DNA from: Chlorops oryzae
Lineage: Eukaryota; Arthropoda; Insecta; Diptera; Chloropidae
DNA: 64,000 bases
Direction: 5' to 3'
Assembly: GCA_020466095.1 (NCBI GenBank)
Contig: CM035807.1
Coordinates: forward strand, 116,074,624-116,138,623
The position numbers and the translations under genes were made by a program. The notes below the pieces were generated by a model, which saw nothing but the letters and a program-made list of their open reading frames with translations, was not told where the DNA came from and did no database searches. Below are positions 51,301 through 62,400 of this stretch, one piece after another. Position 1 is the first letter of the stretch, and every line of letters starts with the position of its first letter.

Positions 51301-54300
51301 CACTCATATTTCACGTGTTGAGCAAACAAAAGATAACCACAAAATGACAAAACGACATGCGCATATGTAAACACCCCGTTTTGATTTAGTCGTTTTAGCT
51401 TAAACGAGGAGCGCTAAAACGTATATGTAAATGCCCTATAAGATAGAAAGTATAAATATTACAAAAATGAAGTCCATAAGTGATCTAGCACAGGTAGATA
51501 CGTTCTAGAACATAGTCGATGCTGCTTTTCATCATCCTCTCCTTCCTTCATAAATAGACTAATCCTAATTCAACTGATATTATTGGAATTTTTATACCCG
51601 ACACACTCTGTGTCGAGTATATTGCGTTTGTGGTTGTGTGTACACCGACCATCGAGATAGACCATGACATATATAGAATATCAGCGTCACAGGAGATTCG
51701 ATTTAGATATGTCCGTCTGTTGTATACAGTTTCTTATCGAAGGAGTTGAGCTATCTTGACAAAATTTTGGTATGCGTACTCACGGGGACATGAGTAAGAC
51801 TAAGTGCGAGAATGGATCCGATCGGATCATTTTTAGGGGTACCTCCAGTACTAGGGTCTGTTACGAAAATCACAAAAACTGCTCTAAAATCGAAGTTTTT
51901 CAAGATAATTTGATGAAAGTTGATATTTGAACATATTTAAAGGCCAGTACTGATTTCCAAAAATTGGAAAAGTGGGCGTGGCAGAAGGGCGGTTTTTGAA
52001 AATTGTCTCCTACACCCGAAATTCAAATGGGACTTGAACGAAATTTGGCACTTATGCTTCCTTTGTAACCTTAAACATCCTTTCAAAAAAATTCCTTCAT
52101 CGGTCCTTTTTTAAGGGTACCTCCAGTACTAGGGTCTGTCACAAAAATCCCAAAACTGCCTTAAAATCGGATTTTTTTTCGAAATATTTTAATGAAACTT
52201 AAAATTTGAGCGTATATTTAAGCCTCCGATTATAGTTGAACAAAAATTGGAAAAGTGGGCGTGGCAAAGGGCAGTTTTCATAAAGAAATCTATCAAAAGT
52301 CGGTATATGGGGGCCCCTTATGGTCTTAAACACCTCTTGATATTAAAAATTATTTGAACATGTGTGTCTGTGTCGGGTATTCGATTGTCAGGCTCGCCTG
52401 ACTATAACACCCTTACTTGTTTATCTTTAATTTTGATAGGAAAATTGATCGTTTCTAAGATTGTTTTCAATTAAAAGTGGAAGCAACTTGTGTAAAATTG
52501 ATCAATTGAACTTACTTGAGAGATAATCAGTGGAGCTTTTACGAAATGTTTCCTCAATATCGCGACGACAAAATGAATTTAATTTCGTCTTATTATTCAA
52601 TATGTCGGCGACTTTCTGGCCTTGATTCATTGTGCTAATACTAAAGAGGCTCCAGCGAACTTGATCCAATAATTCAATTGGTGCATTGTAAAGATGTTTC
52701 ATTAGATATTCCAAGAAGAGTAGCAAACGTGAGAGTAGCATAATTTGACTATTCCGGACAGTTCGGTCAGCAGCAATGCCACGACAAATTTCGGCACAAC
52801 GTATTACACCGCCAGCTGTGAGCAACAGAATGGATTTCTTTTGCATTAAATTTAATGAATGAAATAAAAAGAGCAACAATTGTGCATGCTCTACATTTAA
52901 ATCCTCATAATCGACATCGGCACATGTTGAGGTTGCTGTTGTCGCACAAACACCCTCAACGAGTGTATTTATTAGACGATGCCACACCGATAGACAAGCA
53001 GCTTCTTTTTCTTGTGTTGGCTTCAATAATAGAATTTGAACAAGCACCGATAGCGTACTCGAATAGACTTGCAATGGCCATGCATTCGTATCGGTCGACC
53101 ATGGCGAGACGCCCAAATTATTCAACAAATTCGATTGCAATGATTCATTTAGCAATCCAGCCGATATTAAATTATGTAAATAACGTCCGACAGCTCCCGA
53201 AAAACGTAACATTGCTGATTGCCATTTTTGGCATGAATTTACATTGCCACCGCCGCCGCCAGCATTGCCACTTGCTGAAGTTGGTGCATCGATCTCAGCA
53301 CGTGCTGCATCACGATCAATATCTTTGAGGATATTTGCAAGTAGCAACATTTGCTGATCACTCAAACCGGCTTTGATATAACGCTGCAGATAGGCATCCT
53401 GCTTATTTGCAAAGAATTGATCGAGGAACCAGAAGATTTCTGCAGCCAATTGTAAATATTCATGTGGCTCATCGATTGCAGCTACCAAATTGGATTTTTG
53501 CTGTGAATTCTCAGCATTACGTTGCTCTTGTGCAGTATTGCTAGCAGCTGGCGGCTCCTCAGCTGCCTCGGGCGATAATGTTTCCTTGAACCAATGACCC
53601 AAATAACTTTCGCTATCATCCTCTTCGGAATTGTCGGAGCAAGAGAGTGTATCATTGAAATATGTTGTCGAATCCGAGTAACTTATGGCCTCACATTCGG
53701 TACGATCTTTTGTGCTGCTGGCACGTCGTAAGGCACAAGCTTTGCGATAGGAAACCGTGGCCAAAAATGTAAATAACTGATGTAATGTTGCTGTACTGAA
53801 AACACGTACAACACGCTGCAATGCTGTGTAATTAACTAAAATATCAAAGTCAGCTGGAACTGGCAATTGTGATTGTGATTGCGATTGTTGCTTTGGTGGA
53901 ACACCACCGGCAGCCTCAGTTTCAATGTAGCTGCAGCAACTTGATTCAATTTTGAGATCATCAATCAATTCGGTTAAAAGTTCAATGCAATGATTCGCAA
54001 TTGCTGCATTTAAGACACCAAAGCCTTGCTGAACTTTGAACAAATTCACACGAGCTGTTGGATTCGGAGTCGGTGAAGCTGTAGTATTTGGTTTAGGGGT
54101 TTTCGTGCTGTCATCACTACTGGTTGCAGCAATTTTCGTATTTGATGTTAGGGACGAAGCGGTAGTATTGCTGCTGCTGCTGCTGCTACCTGAAGCTCCA
54201 AGAGCGCCTTGAATGCCACTAACCAATAGCCAGGCACCATAGCATAAATGATTCTGAAAAACATGCTGGCGGGCAGCACTTCTTAAGATCTGTCCAATAA

Positions 54301-56433
54301 CGGTATACAGCTCGAGTGCCTTATCAACGATATAGCGGGCGTGTTCTTCGCTTTCTTCGCCGCCATCAGATTTTGTTGCAGCACTGCTGCTAGCAGCTGC
54401 AACAGCTGCAGCAGCTCCACTCGAGACTGACGTTTCTTTTTGATTCTTTTGTACCGTGGCAGTAGCAGTCGCTGTTGTACACATATTGAGGACACTGCTT
54501 GCGATCGATACGAGTACACCACAATAGAGTGCGGATATAGCACATTTCGAAAGTTTAACAATACGATTGGGTGTTAATGGTTGCACAACAGCTGGAAATG
54601 AGAGCGCTGTTGATAATATCGATATATCAGTTGCTAACTGGCTCAAAGTGCTTTTCAATTGTGTGGCTTCAATTTGTGTCAATGGCAAATATAGTGCTTT
54701 ACCACTGCCAACCGATTCTTGATATTTTAAACGGTATCGTGCGAGAATTGGCAATGCAATGCATACATCCAAAATGACATCGGCACCGTTTAATGATTGC
54801 AAGTATGCAATATTAGCAGATGCGAATATTTCCTAAAAAAAAAAAAAAATATAAACATTCTTATTTATCTAGGTTCCGCTGGCGTGGCGAATTGAAAAAT
54901 TGAGAAAGTTTGTCTTACAGTGCAATCAGTTATGTCCTCATTTAATGGTGTCCAATTAAATTTGTTTATCTCAAGGGGTGAAGTCAATTGCTGTATTATT
55001 ATTGAGGATAAATCCGAACGTGAACGTTTCACTTCTGATTTTGGTGATTCTTTATCGCTGCTGCCGCTACAACTGCCGCTACTGCTGCTGCTGCTAGTCG
55101 TTCCGGCAACACCACCACCACCACCACCACCTTTATTCGATTCTGGATACTTGAGCACAGCAACGAGTGCGTTGAAATCAGTTTCGGATATTCCCGTGCT
55201 AGTGGCATTAGTTACAACATTGTTATTTCCAGTATTGGATGATGCGTTGCCAAAATCAAAGATACTTGCTCTTTCCTGAAAACACGAAAATATATTTAGC
55301 GAATTTTTTTTTCATTTAACAAATTTTACGTTTCAAGTACTTGTGTGTGTGTGTGTGTCAGAGTTCAAAAAAGTAGATGAATAGAAAATGGGGACATGCT
55401 TTGAAATGGCAACATCTGTGGTAATACATATTAAATATAGCTGCGGGCGCTTCGCAAGTCCTGTTCCATACTAGGCGACAGTCGCCGGAGACACATTTTG
55501 TTTTGATGGCGAGGGACGGTCGGAGAAGAGAGAGAACAGCACCCCTCTCTCTTCCCCGGCCCTCTCTATTCTTCAAAACAAAATGTGTCTTCGGCAACTG
55601 TCGCCTAGTATGGAACAGGACCAAAGCATTTAGAGAAACAGCGGATTTCATATTACATTACATACATTACATTACATACATTACATACATTACATTACAT
55701 ATATTTCGGTATTCTTATTTTTTTGTTTAATAATCTTATTTAGAGAGTTATTATTCCTTATAGCAAAAATTTTATGTTGAAAGAAACGGTCAGTGTTATC
55801 CAAAATTATACAGCAATCGCATATAATACTAACTAAATTGTCCAGCATTCTATCAATAAATTACATTGACGAATTTGTACATAAGTACCTATGTATATCA
55901 TTATTACATAAAATATTTTCAAATCACAACAATGGGTGTTCCCAATACCCATGATACAAGAAAACAAGATAGCGCCACTTGAGAGAGGAAACGTCACAAA
56001 CTCAAAATCGCGATTCGTTGTTGTTGTTTCCCATGTTAAACCGGCTTTTTACTTTTTTGAATAGCATGGGAAACAACAACAACAATTTCTCGCTCAGTGA
56101 CGTCACAAACTCAATTTTCGGCTCTCAAAGAGAGCCTCAAAATAGCGGTACTGAAGTGGCGCTATCTTCTTTTCTTGTATCATGCCAATACCTATTCTTA
56201 ATTCCTTAAAAAGAGACGAAATAATACTGAAATAGAAAGTAAAACACATACCCCAGTATCGCATAGACATTTTAATGCCGGTAAGAGCCATTTAATCTCT
56301 GCAACGCTAACCTTACTCAAACGGCCCAATATAAAGCGAATTAATATAGCGCAAGCATCTTGCATCTGCGGTATTTGTGTTTGGCATACTGAAATGAATT
56401 GAAAAATCAAGTATAATATATATAGGTATATTT

Positions 56434-56467
<34 letters not shown>

Positions 56468-56960
56468 GCCGATGACTGTGCGATTTTCTCTGGTTTACTT
56501 ACTCGTTTTGCATTGACTGAGTTTTTCAGCCGCAAGTGCTGCGAATGCTGTGTAGAATTGCAAATTACTCTCCTCGTCGAAAAATTCATTTTCACTAAAA
56601 ATGAAAATAATATAAAAATAATTAATTTCGAATAGGAATACATCGGTTTCTTGATGCGAAATGACCAGCCAATAGTTATTTCTTTCTTTCTAACTTAATG
56701 TTCTATGTGCAGAATATTTCTCTAATTGAAACGGGAAAATTCATTTCGTTGGTCCGCCATCTTTGATTTTGTCGAAATGATGAAATTGCGTTTGCGTTGG
56801 AGATATTCCAACTGCGTATTTAACCAACAATTTCTATCATTAATATCATATGCACTTACCATCTAGTGATCGCTTTAATCAAGTTGAGTAATTCGGTTTT
56901 ATTTAAACTTCCATTACGATTTATTAAGGATTTTACTACTGAAGAATCAGCAGCTGCCAT
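30336..56960 (-). CDS. poe: UBR4 / purity of essence, giant N-degron E3 ligase (13 exons, about 5,750 residues, five frameshifts)
   Basis: Orthologue of mammalian UBR4/p600 and fly poe (pushover): an N-recognin-type ubiquitin ligase binding calmodulin, needed in neurons and the male germline. Minus-strand exons: 56960-56860, 56594-56503, 56388-56252, 55275-54919, 54832-52516, 50502-43097, 43025-42821, 40447-39653, 39578-37885, 37347-36859, 35320-33327, 32073-30477, 30412-30336. Start is [19 protein letters not shown]; the end is [11 protein letters not shown]. The UBR box is near residue 2000, followed by a beta-propeller-like region ([40 protein letters not shown]), a CxxC zinc-ribbon-like segment, and the conserved C-terminal core ([37 protein letters not shown]) with the hemiRING. 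Single-base shifts lie at about 49780, 49205, 46672, 44830 and 34838. Fly-specific poly-Q/N/S/G/D tracts lengthen it. Confidence 0.95.
31195..31475 (-). other. poe: C-terminal hemiRING/UZI catalytic region of poe
   Basis: Contains [40 protein letters not shown] and [14 protein letters not shown]. This is the UBR4-type hemiRING region that recruits the E2; the single zinc site's Cys/His residues are visible. About 360 residues from the C-terminus. Confidence 0.85.
32129..33275. mobile_element. Repeat with CCTGCAGG ends, interrupted by the TTAA MITE
   Basis: Starts CCTGCAGGAAGCCTGTC and ends GACATTTCCTGCAGG, an inverted pair sharing CCTGCAGGAA. Its two halves (32129-32427 and 33168-33275) are rich in TATTGAC/GTCAATA motifs and would be continuous without the inserted 732-bp MITE. 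It sits in the poe intron between exons 12 and 11. Family and target duplication unresolved. Confidence 0.5.
32432..33163. mobile_element. 732-bp TTAA-flanked MITE, copy 2
   Basis: Same ends and the same length as the copy at 15969-16700; TTAA at 32428-32431 and 33164-33167. Differs from copy 1 by only scattered substitutions and run-length changes. Intronic in poe. Confidence 0.85.
33283..33306. repeat. (CA)n microsatellite
   Basis: About twelve CA units just downstream of poe exon 11's donor, within the intron. Confidence 0.85.
35514..35965 (+). mobile_element. ATAGGSC-family MITE in a poe intron
   Basis: Full-length, 452 bp, ATAGGGCATTTACATATACG to CATATGTAAACGGCCTAT. Intron between poe exons 11 and 10. 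TA occurs on both sides, the clearest duplication candidate in the family. Confidence 0.85.
36048..36516. mobile_element. hAT-like MITE, family CAGGGCT, split by a P-like MITE
   Basis: Ends CAGGGCTAG and AGCCCTG. The flanks ATTATATC and ATTTATATC form an imperfect duplication. Inside, the P-like MITE 36230-36443 is inserted. The interior otherwise matches the uninterrupted sister at 41645-41874. Confidence 0.8.
36230..36443. mobile_element. P-element-like MITE, copy 3 (nested)
   Basis: 214 bp, ends CATGATACAAGAAAACAAG and complement with one TIR mismatch. Flanks GAGTTGAAC on both sides (36221-36229 and 36444-36452). The unoccupied sister site at 41645-41874 has a single GAGTTGAAC, proving the duplication. 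Confidence 0.9.
37430..37661. mobile_element. P-element-like MITE, copy 4
   Basis: 232 bp, perfect 31-bp TIRs, duplication ATTAAATC at 37422-37429 and 37662-37669. It lies in the short poe intron between exons 10 and 9, about 80 bp from the exon 10 acceptor (37348). Confidence 0.92.
38230..38390 (-). other. poe: CxxC zinc-ribbon-like segment of poe
   Basis: Four CxxC-type pairs in about 50 residues: CPRC, CGNCG, CHKC and CHSCGFC. Also found in UBR4 relatives; its zinc binding is inferred from the pattern. Confidence 0.7.
40590..41163. repeat. AT-rich satellite, about 18-20 bp unit
   Basis: Roughly 30 units of TTAGAAATTTAATTTTTT with variable T-run length, in the poe intron between exons 8 and 7. 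Confidence 0.9.
41645..41874. mobile_element. hAT-like MITE, family CAGGGCT, intact copy
   Basis: 230 bp with inverted ends of about 45 bp (CAGGCTAGGATTTTGTTGC on the left, complement of CAGGGCTCGGATTTTGTTGC on the right). Perfect 8-bp duplication TTGATTAG (41637-41644 and 41875-41882). It is the empty-site reference for the P-like insertion at 36230. Confidence 0.9.
42496..42575 (-). repeat. tRNA-like relic
   Basis: On the minus strand, TAGCTCAGAAGATAGCG resembles an A box and TTGTTCAAATCCGTGCCC a B box at suitable spacing. The acceptor stem does not close. Probably a SINE head or decayed tRNA. Confidence 0.35.
47305..47503 (-). other. poe: UBR box zinc-finger domain of poe
   Basis: Cys/His-rich stretch with [40 protein letters not shown] and [13 protein letters not shown]. 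The spacing of Cys and His matches the UBR box that binds destabilising N-termini or folds around three zinc ions. No key Cys or His appears missing. Confidence 0.9.
50555..51040. repeat. Tandem duplication of about 265 bp including a MITE end
   Basis: Two direct copies, about 50555-50770 and about 50815-51040. Both run from CAATCACCCCCTGAGAAGGG through TAGGTAGAAACCGATTTTTA into the first 65 bp of the ATAGGSC MITE. In the first copy the MITE stops abruptly after GCTCTAAAAC; in the second it continues to full length (50973-51439). The duplication therefore happened after the MITE inserted. Intronic in poe. Confidence 0.8.
50973..51439 (-). mobile_element. ATAGGSC-family MITE, reverse copy in poe intron 5
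   Basis: Full-length, 467 bp, ATAGGCCGTTTACATATGCC to ATGTAAATGCCCTAT, including the internal reiterated terminal motif. Confidence 0.85.
51597..52508. repeat. Dispersed repeat, copy B, abutting a poe splice donor
   Basis: Reverse complement of much of 14032-15270. On the poe (minus) strand it begins GTAAGTTCAATTGATCAATT, and the GTAAGT is the exon 5 donor (52515). It lacks the roughly 300-bp insertion seen in copy A. It makes up nearly half of the 2-kb intron 5. Confidence 0.8.
55458..55621. mobile_element. 164-bp MITE with near-perfect 45-bp TIRs
   Basis: Ends GTCCTGTTCCATACTAGGCG and complement. CAA on both sides (55455-55457 and 55622-55624). Only about 70 bp of loop. In the poe intron between exons 4 and 3. 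Confidence 0.8.
55650..55703. repeat. (ATTACATAC)n microsatellite
   Basis: Alternating CATTA and CATACATTA units in a poe intron. Confidence 0.8.
55950..56184. mobile_element. P-element-like MITE, copy 5
   Basis: 235 bp, one TIR mismatch on the right, perfect duplication CCAATACC (55942-55949 and 56185-56192). It ends less than 70 bp from the donor of poe exon 3 (56252). Confidence 0.92.
56430..56465. repeat. (TA)n microsatellite
   Basis: TA-rich run near the poe exon 2 donor side. Confidence 0.7.
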
Positions 56961-58559
56961 TCTAAATTTGAGCTTTTTTTGTTTTGCTTCGTGAAAACAG
57001 CTGACAGCATTCAGTGAAAACGAGCCGAAATCTCACATTGTCGACAAAACGCATAAATTTAATAAAAAAAAAATATATATAAAATTTGTGTGGATTATTA
57101 TATTTCTTTTTCAACTGAAAACTTTCGAAAACTCTTTTCGATTTCACAAGTTTCAAAGCCTTTTTTTTTGTAAGAATGTGCCTTCTCGATTTTTTTTCTC
57201 GCTGCACAGCTGTTCACTGCAGTGCTGCCAAATTTTTTTTTGCTTGCTTGCTTCTATATTACGATATTTACACGTGAATGTCATATTCAGACGGCACTCG
57301 ATTCTACAGCAAGCCATGCAGATATGCGTATTAATCTAGGTTATATGATATGTTTGCGAGTCTGCTGCGTTGAGGTTACTCACTAGTTTTATACACGGAT
57401 TCTCTCAGTCTGACGTTAATGGGCCATTAATACGCGTATCTGGCTTGCAGGGGTAGCATGATGTTTTGTAAATGCTGATTGAGTGATTTACTGGGTCGCC
57501 TCTCATTCGTAATTCACAGCCGAATTACGTTGTGAACCATGTTATTCGCTCTACAAAATCAATGGCAAGCTGAATTACCTTATTCGAACGTAATTGAGTT
57601 TGAATAATCGACGAAAATTGAAATTTATCGAAAACAGAAGTAGGAAGAAGAAAGAAAAACAAAACTCCCAGAATTTATTGAATGGCTAAATTCCTTAACG
57701 TGTTGGTGCAAACGTACTAGACACATACATATGAATTCAGTAAGCTATTCAGTTCCGTGTCGGGCTCGCTTTACAATGCAGCAAAATGCAACCCTGAATA
57801 CAGTTTCGATCGTTCGATTAGTCTGCTTTCAGACTCGCCGATTTTTGGTCGATTGACATGTTACCGAAACCATACACGCTAAATTTTTTTTTTTTTTTTT
57901 TTTTTTGTTAAAAGCTATACCCACGTTGGTAGATTGTTTTTGATATCGTTACTTCTTTCACACCGTCTCAAACGTAATTTACTAACAGGAAAAGCTAAGC
58001 AAAGTAAGTTAAACATTCAACATAGCTACCCATTACGTTAGAAATGAATTTTTTCCCAGCGATGTCCTAGGAAAATCGTGCATTACCATTGTAATTGAAA
58101 CTGTAAGCACATGTCAATTTGGTTGTTGTTGGTAGAAAAGTGCCACTTCTTTGAATTTATAAATGAATCATTTAATTACAAAGTTCATGTATTACGCATT
58201 TTCCCGTTTGGGTTTTTATTTATTGCAAAAAAAAAAAATGCGACCAACTCTTATAATCTTTTTGGCACGTTTTATGGTAGGTAAAAATAATTAAGTGGCA
58301 GCGCTGTTCAGAACTGCCATACCTAGCATAATTCCGCTATGTGCAGCTAACCTCTAAATAATTTTGGCGGAAAACAGAATACAGAGGCTTTTTTCAATAT
58401 CCATGTTAGGTTAACAGAACTTTTCTTCAGAGTTAACAGCCTTTTCAAAATACATGTTAAGAATTTTTTTGATGTACAACATACATGTTGAAATACCCGG
58501 CGGCATTTAGCGGATTCCCGCTAAGCCTAGCGGACAAACATATTTTTCTGGCGACACTG
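56961..58559. other. Intergenic, poe upstream region
   Basis: Spacer between the divergent poe start and a putative + strand gene. A poly-T run of about 20 at 57886. No open frame with a recognisable product. It probably contains the poe promoter, but I find no diagnostic motif. Confidence 0.4.
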
Positions 58560-59488
58560 GGCTAGTTTTCTTTGAGATTTCGTGCGGAGAGGTCACTTCG
58601 TGCGGTACGTGCGGAAAAAAGAGTAAAAAAGAACAAATGTTGCAGCATGCAATAACACCAATAACAACAAACAGCGCGCGCTAGCGGTAAAACAGCGGAT
58701 TGTATTTTGTTGTAAGCATACAACGTATAATAATATTCATTTAACAACAAAAAGAAGCGGCAGCAACAACAGCAAGCAAAGTAAAAGAAACGCCGAGAGC
58801 ATCAGAAATATATAAAAAAAAGAATTGCGAAAAACAGCAACAAAAAGTTTCGAACAAATTAGTTTGTGAGAGAAAGAGAAGTGAGAGCATTTGCTGCAAA
58901 GCAAGAAGAAGCAAAAATCTTTTTAAGGTGTTTCAAGTGAACGTGTTGTTGTTGTTGTTGTATCATCGATATATTGCAAGAACAACAAAACTACAAAAGC
59001 CGTGTGTAGTAAAAATAAATAATGTAAAAAATATTTATTTTTGGTTCAATATGAAAGAAAATAAAAGATAAAAAAAAAAAAAAACAAAAGAAAATAAAAA
59101 CAAAATTTACATAAATACAGTAAAATATAAATGGAAAATAATTTCAAATATAATATAATATAGAAGAGTGCAAAATCAGTTAAAGCTTGAAATATAATTG
59201 GCCAGAAAAGAAATCCAAAGTGATTCGAAAGTGTTGAAAGTGTCAATATATATATAAATCATATATAAAATATATATGTTTGTAAAGTAAAAATCAATTC
59301 ATTAAATCGCACAGAATTACGGTATAAAAATTCGTTACTATCAATGGAGGTTTTGTGTTCAAATAATCAAAACAGTCCATCGATCATTTTCTGAATGGAA
59401 GGATTAGCGTTATGCGTCGCGCGGTAAATGGTCTCAAATAAATATACATACATACGTCGTGAGTGTACTTTTCGACCGCCAATTTCAA
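58560..59488 (+). other. Putative 5' non-coding exon of an unidentified + strand gene
   Basis: Stop-dense, A-rich sequence with (CAA)n and (GTT)n runs, typical of long fly 5' UTRs, ending CCAATTTCAA before a consensus donor GTAAGT at 59489. No AUG-initiated frame of length. The downstream gene body would lie beyond the window. Inferred from composition and the donor only. Confidence 0.35.
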
Positions 59489-62400
59489 GTAAGTCTTCTT
59501 ATTGGGAGTTTTTTCGTTTTTCTATCAAAATTTATAATTAATAAAAAATTTATAATCAATTACGACATCTTAATTTCAAAAACTATTGAAAAATATATAC
59601 CTATATACTTATTCTTAACTCTCTTCGGCTAGATGAAGTGTATTCAGAGATAATTCTTTCATTGCATGAGACTTCTACTCCATAAAAAAAAGAAAAAAAT
59701 CAACACTCTTAATAAATAAGTGTTAATTTGTGTCTATGAGAAGGCAACCAAAAGATAAATCAACTTATTTTTTACTTAAAATTAAATCTGGCCCCACTAT
59801 TTTTAAATATGTTCGATGGTAATTCGTTTATTTGTAGGTCAATAAATGTTAGAATGACCAACGGAGAAGATTTCATCAGAAAATATTCGAAAGCAAATAG
59901 AAATTAAATATTACAAAAAACAATTTTCTTTGGTCTTTATTCTACGAACTCTGCTATCTATACAATCATATTACACCAAACCTACTACTGATCCTGAGTT
60001 CGCTCTTTTCTGCTTTAATTTTTTACTGCTGCGCACCATGTACGTATGTACGTATGTAAACCCCAAAATTGGTAGGAAGCAATTTAAAACTGCAAGCCTA
60101 TCTTAAGTGCAATTCCTTGAAGAACTCCCTCAAAAACGTTTATAAGTTGTAAGAAGCCTCAGCAAAAAAGCAAAAAAAAGAAAACAAAAAACAAAACAGA
60201 AAAAAAAATGAAAAGAAAAATACATCAATGCGGGAGAGCAGCAAAAGTGCGAGCTAATCCAAACACACACACACACACACGCATACAAACTGAACAGTTT
60301 TTAACAGCTTGAATGCACGAAACTGAGTGAGACGAAAAATCGAAAACCATCGTGCATGAAGAGTTCACAAAATCGAATGAGAGCGTTTATAGTAAAGTTT
60401 TGAAAACGCCGCAGTAGCGCGGTGTAGATTTTTTTTTCTTTATTTTTATTTAGTTAATTTGCGACAACAAACACAAAAAAAAAGGAATTTCTTATTTCAA
60501 GAGAGAGAAAAAAGAAATTAATTCGGGGCGTAAAAAAAATCATTCCAGTGCGCTGTGAGAATTATTACACATCAATTGAAAATTTCCCCCTTTTGAAACA
60601 CGTCAGCATTCAATCGTCACGTATACAAGGAGAAAAAAAAAAAGAAGAAAGACGAACGAACGAACGAACGAATAATGAAACGCCGAATAAAGCGATCAAA
60701 ACTCGTTTTCGCTGCTTCCGTCAACTGCGTTGTTGCCTTTTATTTTGTATTTGCTTACACTGTGTGTATGTGCATTCACACACTCGCAGCATGTGCATGT
60801 GACGCGACGGACGACATGCCCTCGTTACAGCACTTGTATTGGCTGGAAAGCAGCTCTGCAGCAGCAAAATCGCTCGTTTATTCTTCTTTCATTTTTTTTC
60901 TCCGCTGTATACGATTTTACACTTTTTCAATGCTAGAACATCTTTCAGTGCCTCGAAGCGATCGAATAAAATTCCCTTTTTAATCAATATTTATTGAAAA
61001 TTGGAACCTTTTTCCTTCAAATTTAACGTTAAGGCTTTAATAAATGCCTTTTTTCAACGAAAAAATTATTGTGAATAGGTAGATGTCTACAAGTGAATTT
61101 TAAAAGGACACTTTGCGTCGAAAAAATAGGTATTCAGGAATTTGTAAATTTTTCGTGAAAAAAGGACACAAATCGAATGCTCTAATGATTATTCGGCAAC
61201 TATAGAATTTTTTATTTTTGTTTTTGATAGTTTCTCGTTCAATAAAACGAAATTGAATTCAATTGAATTGAGTTTTTCATCTGAAAATATCCTTGAGCCA
61301 ATTGTTGATTAAATTCCTGTAGATCTCTCTGCTGAAACTAAAGAAAATATCCTGTTATAGATTTTTCTTTATTATTTTTTCTTCACTTTTTCGTCCTTCT
61401 TTTTGTCAATGAGACAGAAAGAGATGGAAAAATATGCAAAAAAAAAAAAAAAAATACTCCCGCAAGGAAGAATGCGAATTTCAAAATTTTTCATTCGGAA
61501 AAAATTAAAATTTCGTCGGTCGGTCGGTCTCTGAGAAAAGAATGTCCCTTTTAATTTGAAAGGAAAAAAATTCAATTCACGAATATAGCTTTGACGATGC
61601 ACTGCGCAAAATATCCCATAGCCAACCGCACCCCACCGAAGTCAATAGCACAAAACCAAACCAGCACGAGAAAATGACACAAGTACAGCCATCAGTCCAG
61701 AGGTGGTTCTGTCGACGTAGCGAAAGCCACACAACGATTGCCAGTTTCCGTGCGTTGTCGTCGCTGCATATACACAAAATACAAAAACACAACTTGCAAT
61801 CGCACACACAACACACACACACACACCCGTATAAGCGTTCATAGCACTTGCCGTTTTTCACTTTTTTACATTTTATTTTATAGCTTCTTTCATTTTCAAC
61901 AAACACTGCCATGGCGAAGAGAAATTCCCAAAATCCCACAAGCCAGAGAGAAACAGAAAATGCTTGTTGGCCGAACCGCAGTCAGCCTGGCAGCTAGAGA
62001 GAGAGAGCAGAGAGAGCAATCGCAAACATATTGTGTGCACTGCAGCAAAATTTTCAAAAGAAGTCAACAAATTTAGTTCAGTTTCGCACACAAGGAAAAA
62101 GGTTGCCGCTGCTGCTGCTGCCTTTTTTCTACACTTGGTTTGCTTTTGTGATTTTCGTTGAGCTTGCGCACTGTGTACTCGAATGCACGCATACAAATAA
62201 AGGTGGTCGAAGATTATTTTGCCGAACTCATTTGTTGTTTTACATAACGCTAGCGCAGCTGTAGGTTTTTTTCCTATTCGCTCGCACACAGTCAATCTTT
62301 CTCTCTTGCTCACGGTCGGTCGCTTCCATCCTTCTTTTTCATCCACTTTTTTTTTTTTGCTTTTTTCTCTTTTAATTTAATAAATATTTATTGTGTGTAT

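Noticed and set aside
60675..60983. 102-codon frame with a hydrophobic N-terminus
   Set aside because: ATG start present, but no homologue, no coding bias, low-complexity surroundings and no splice context; not strong enough for a gene call.
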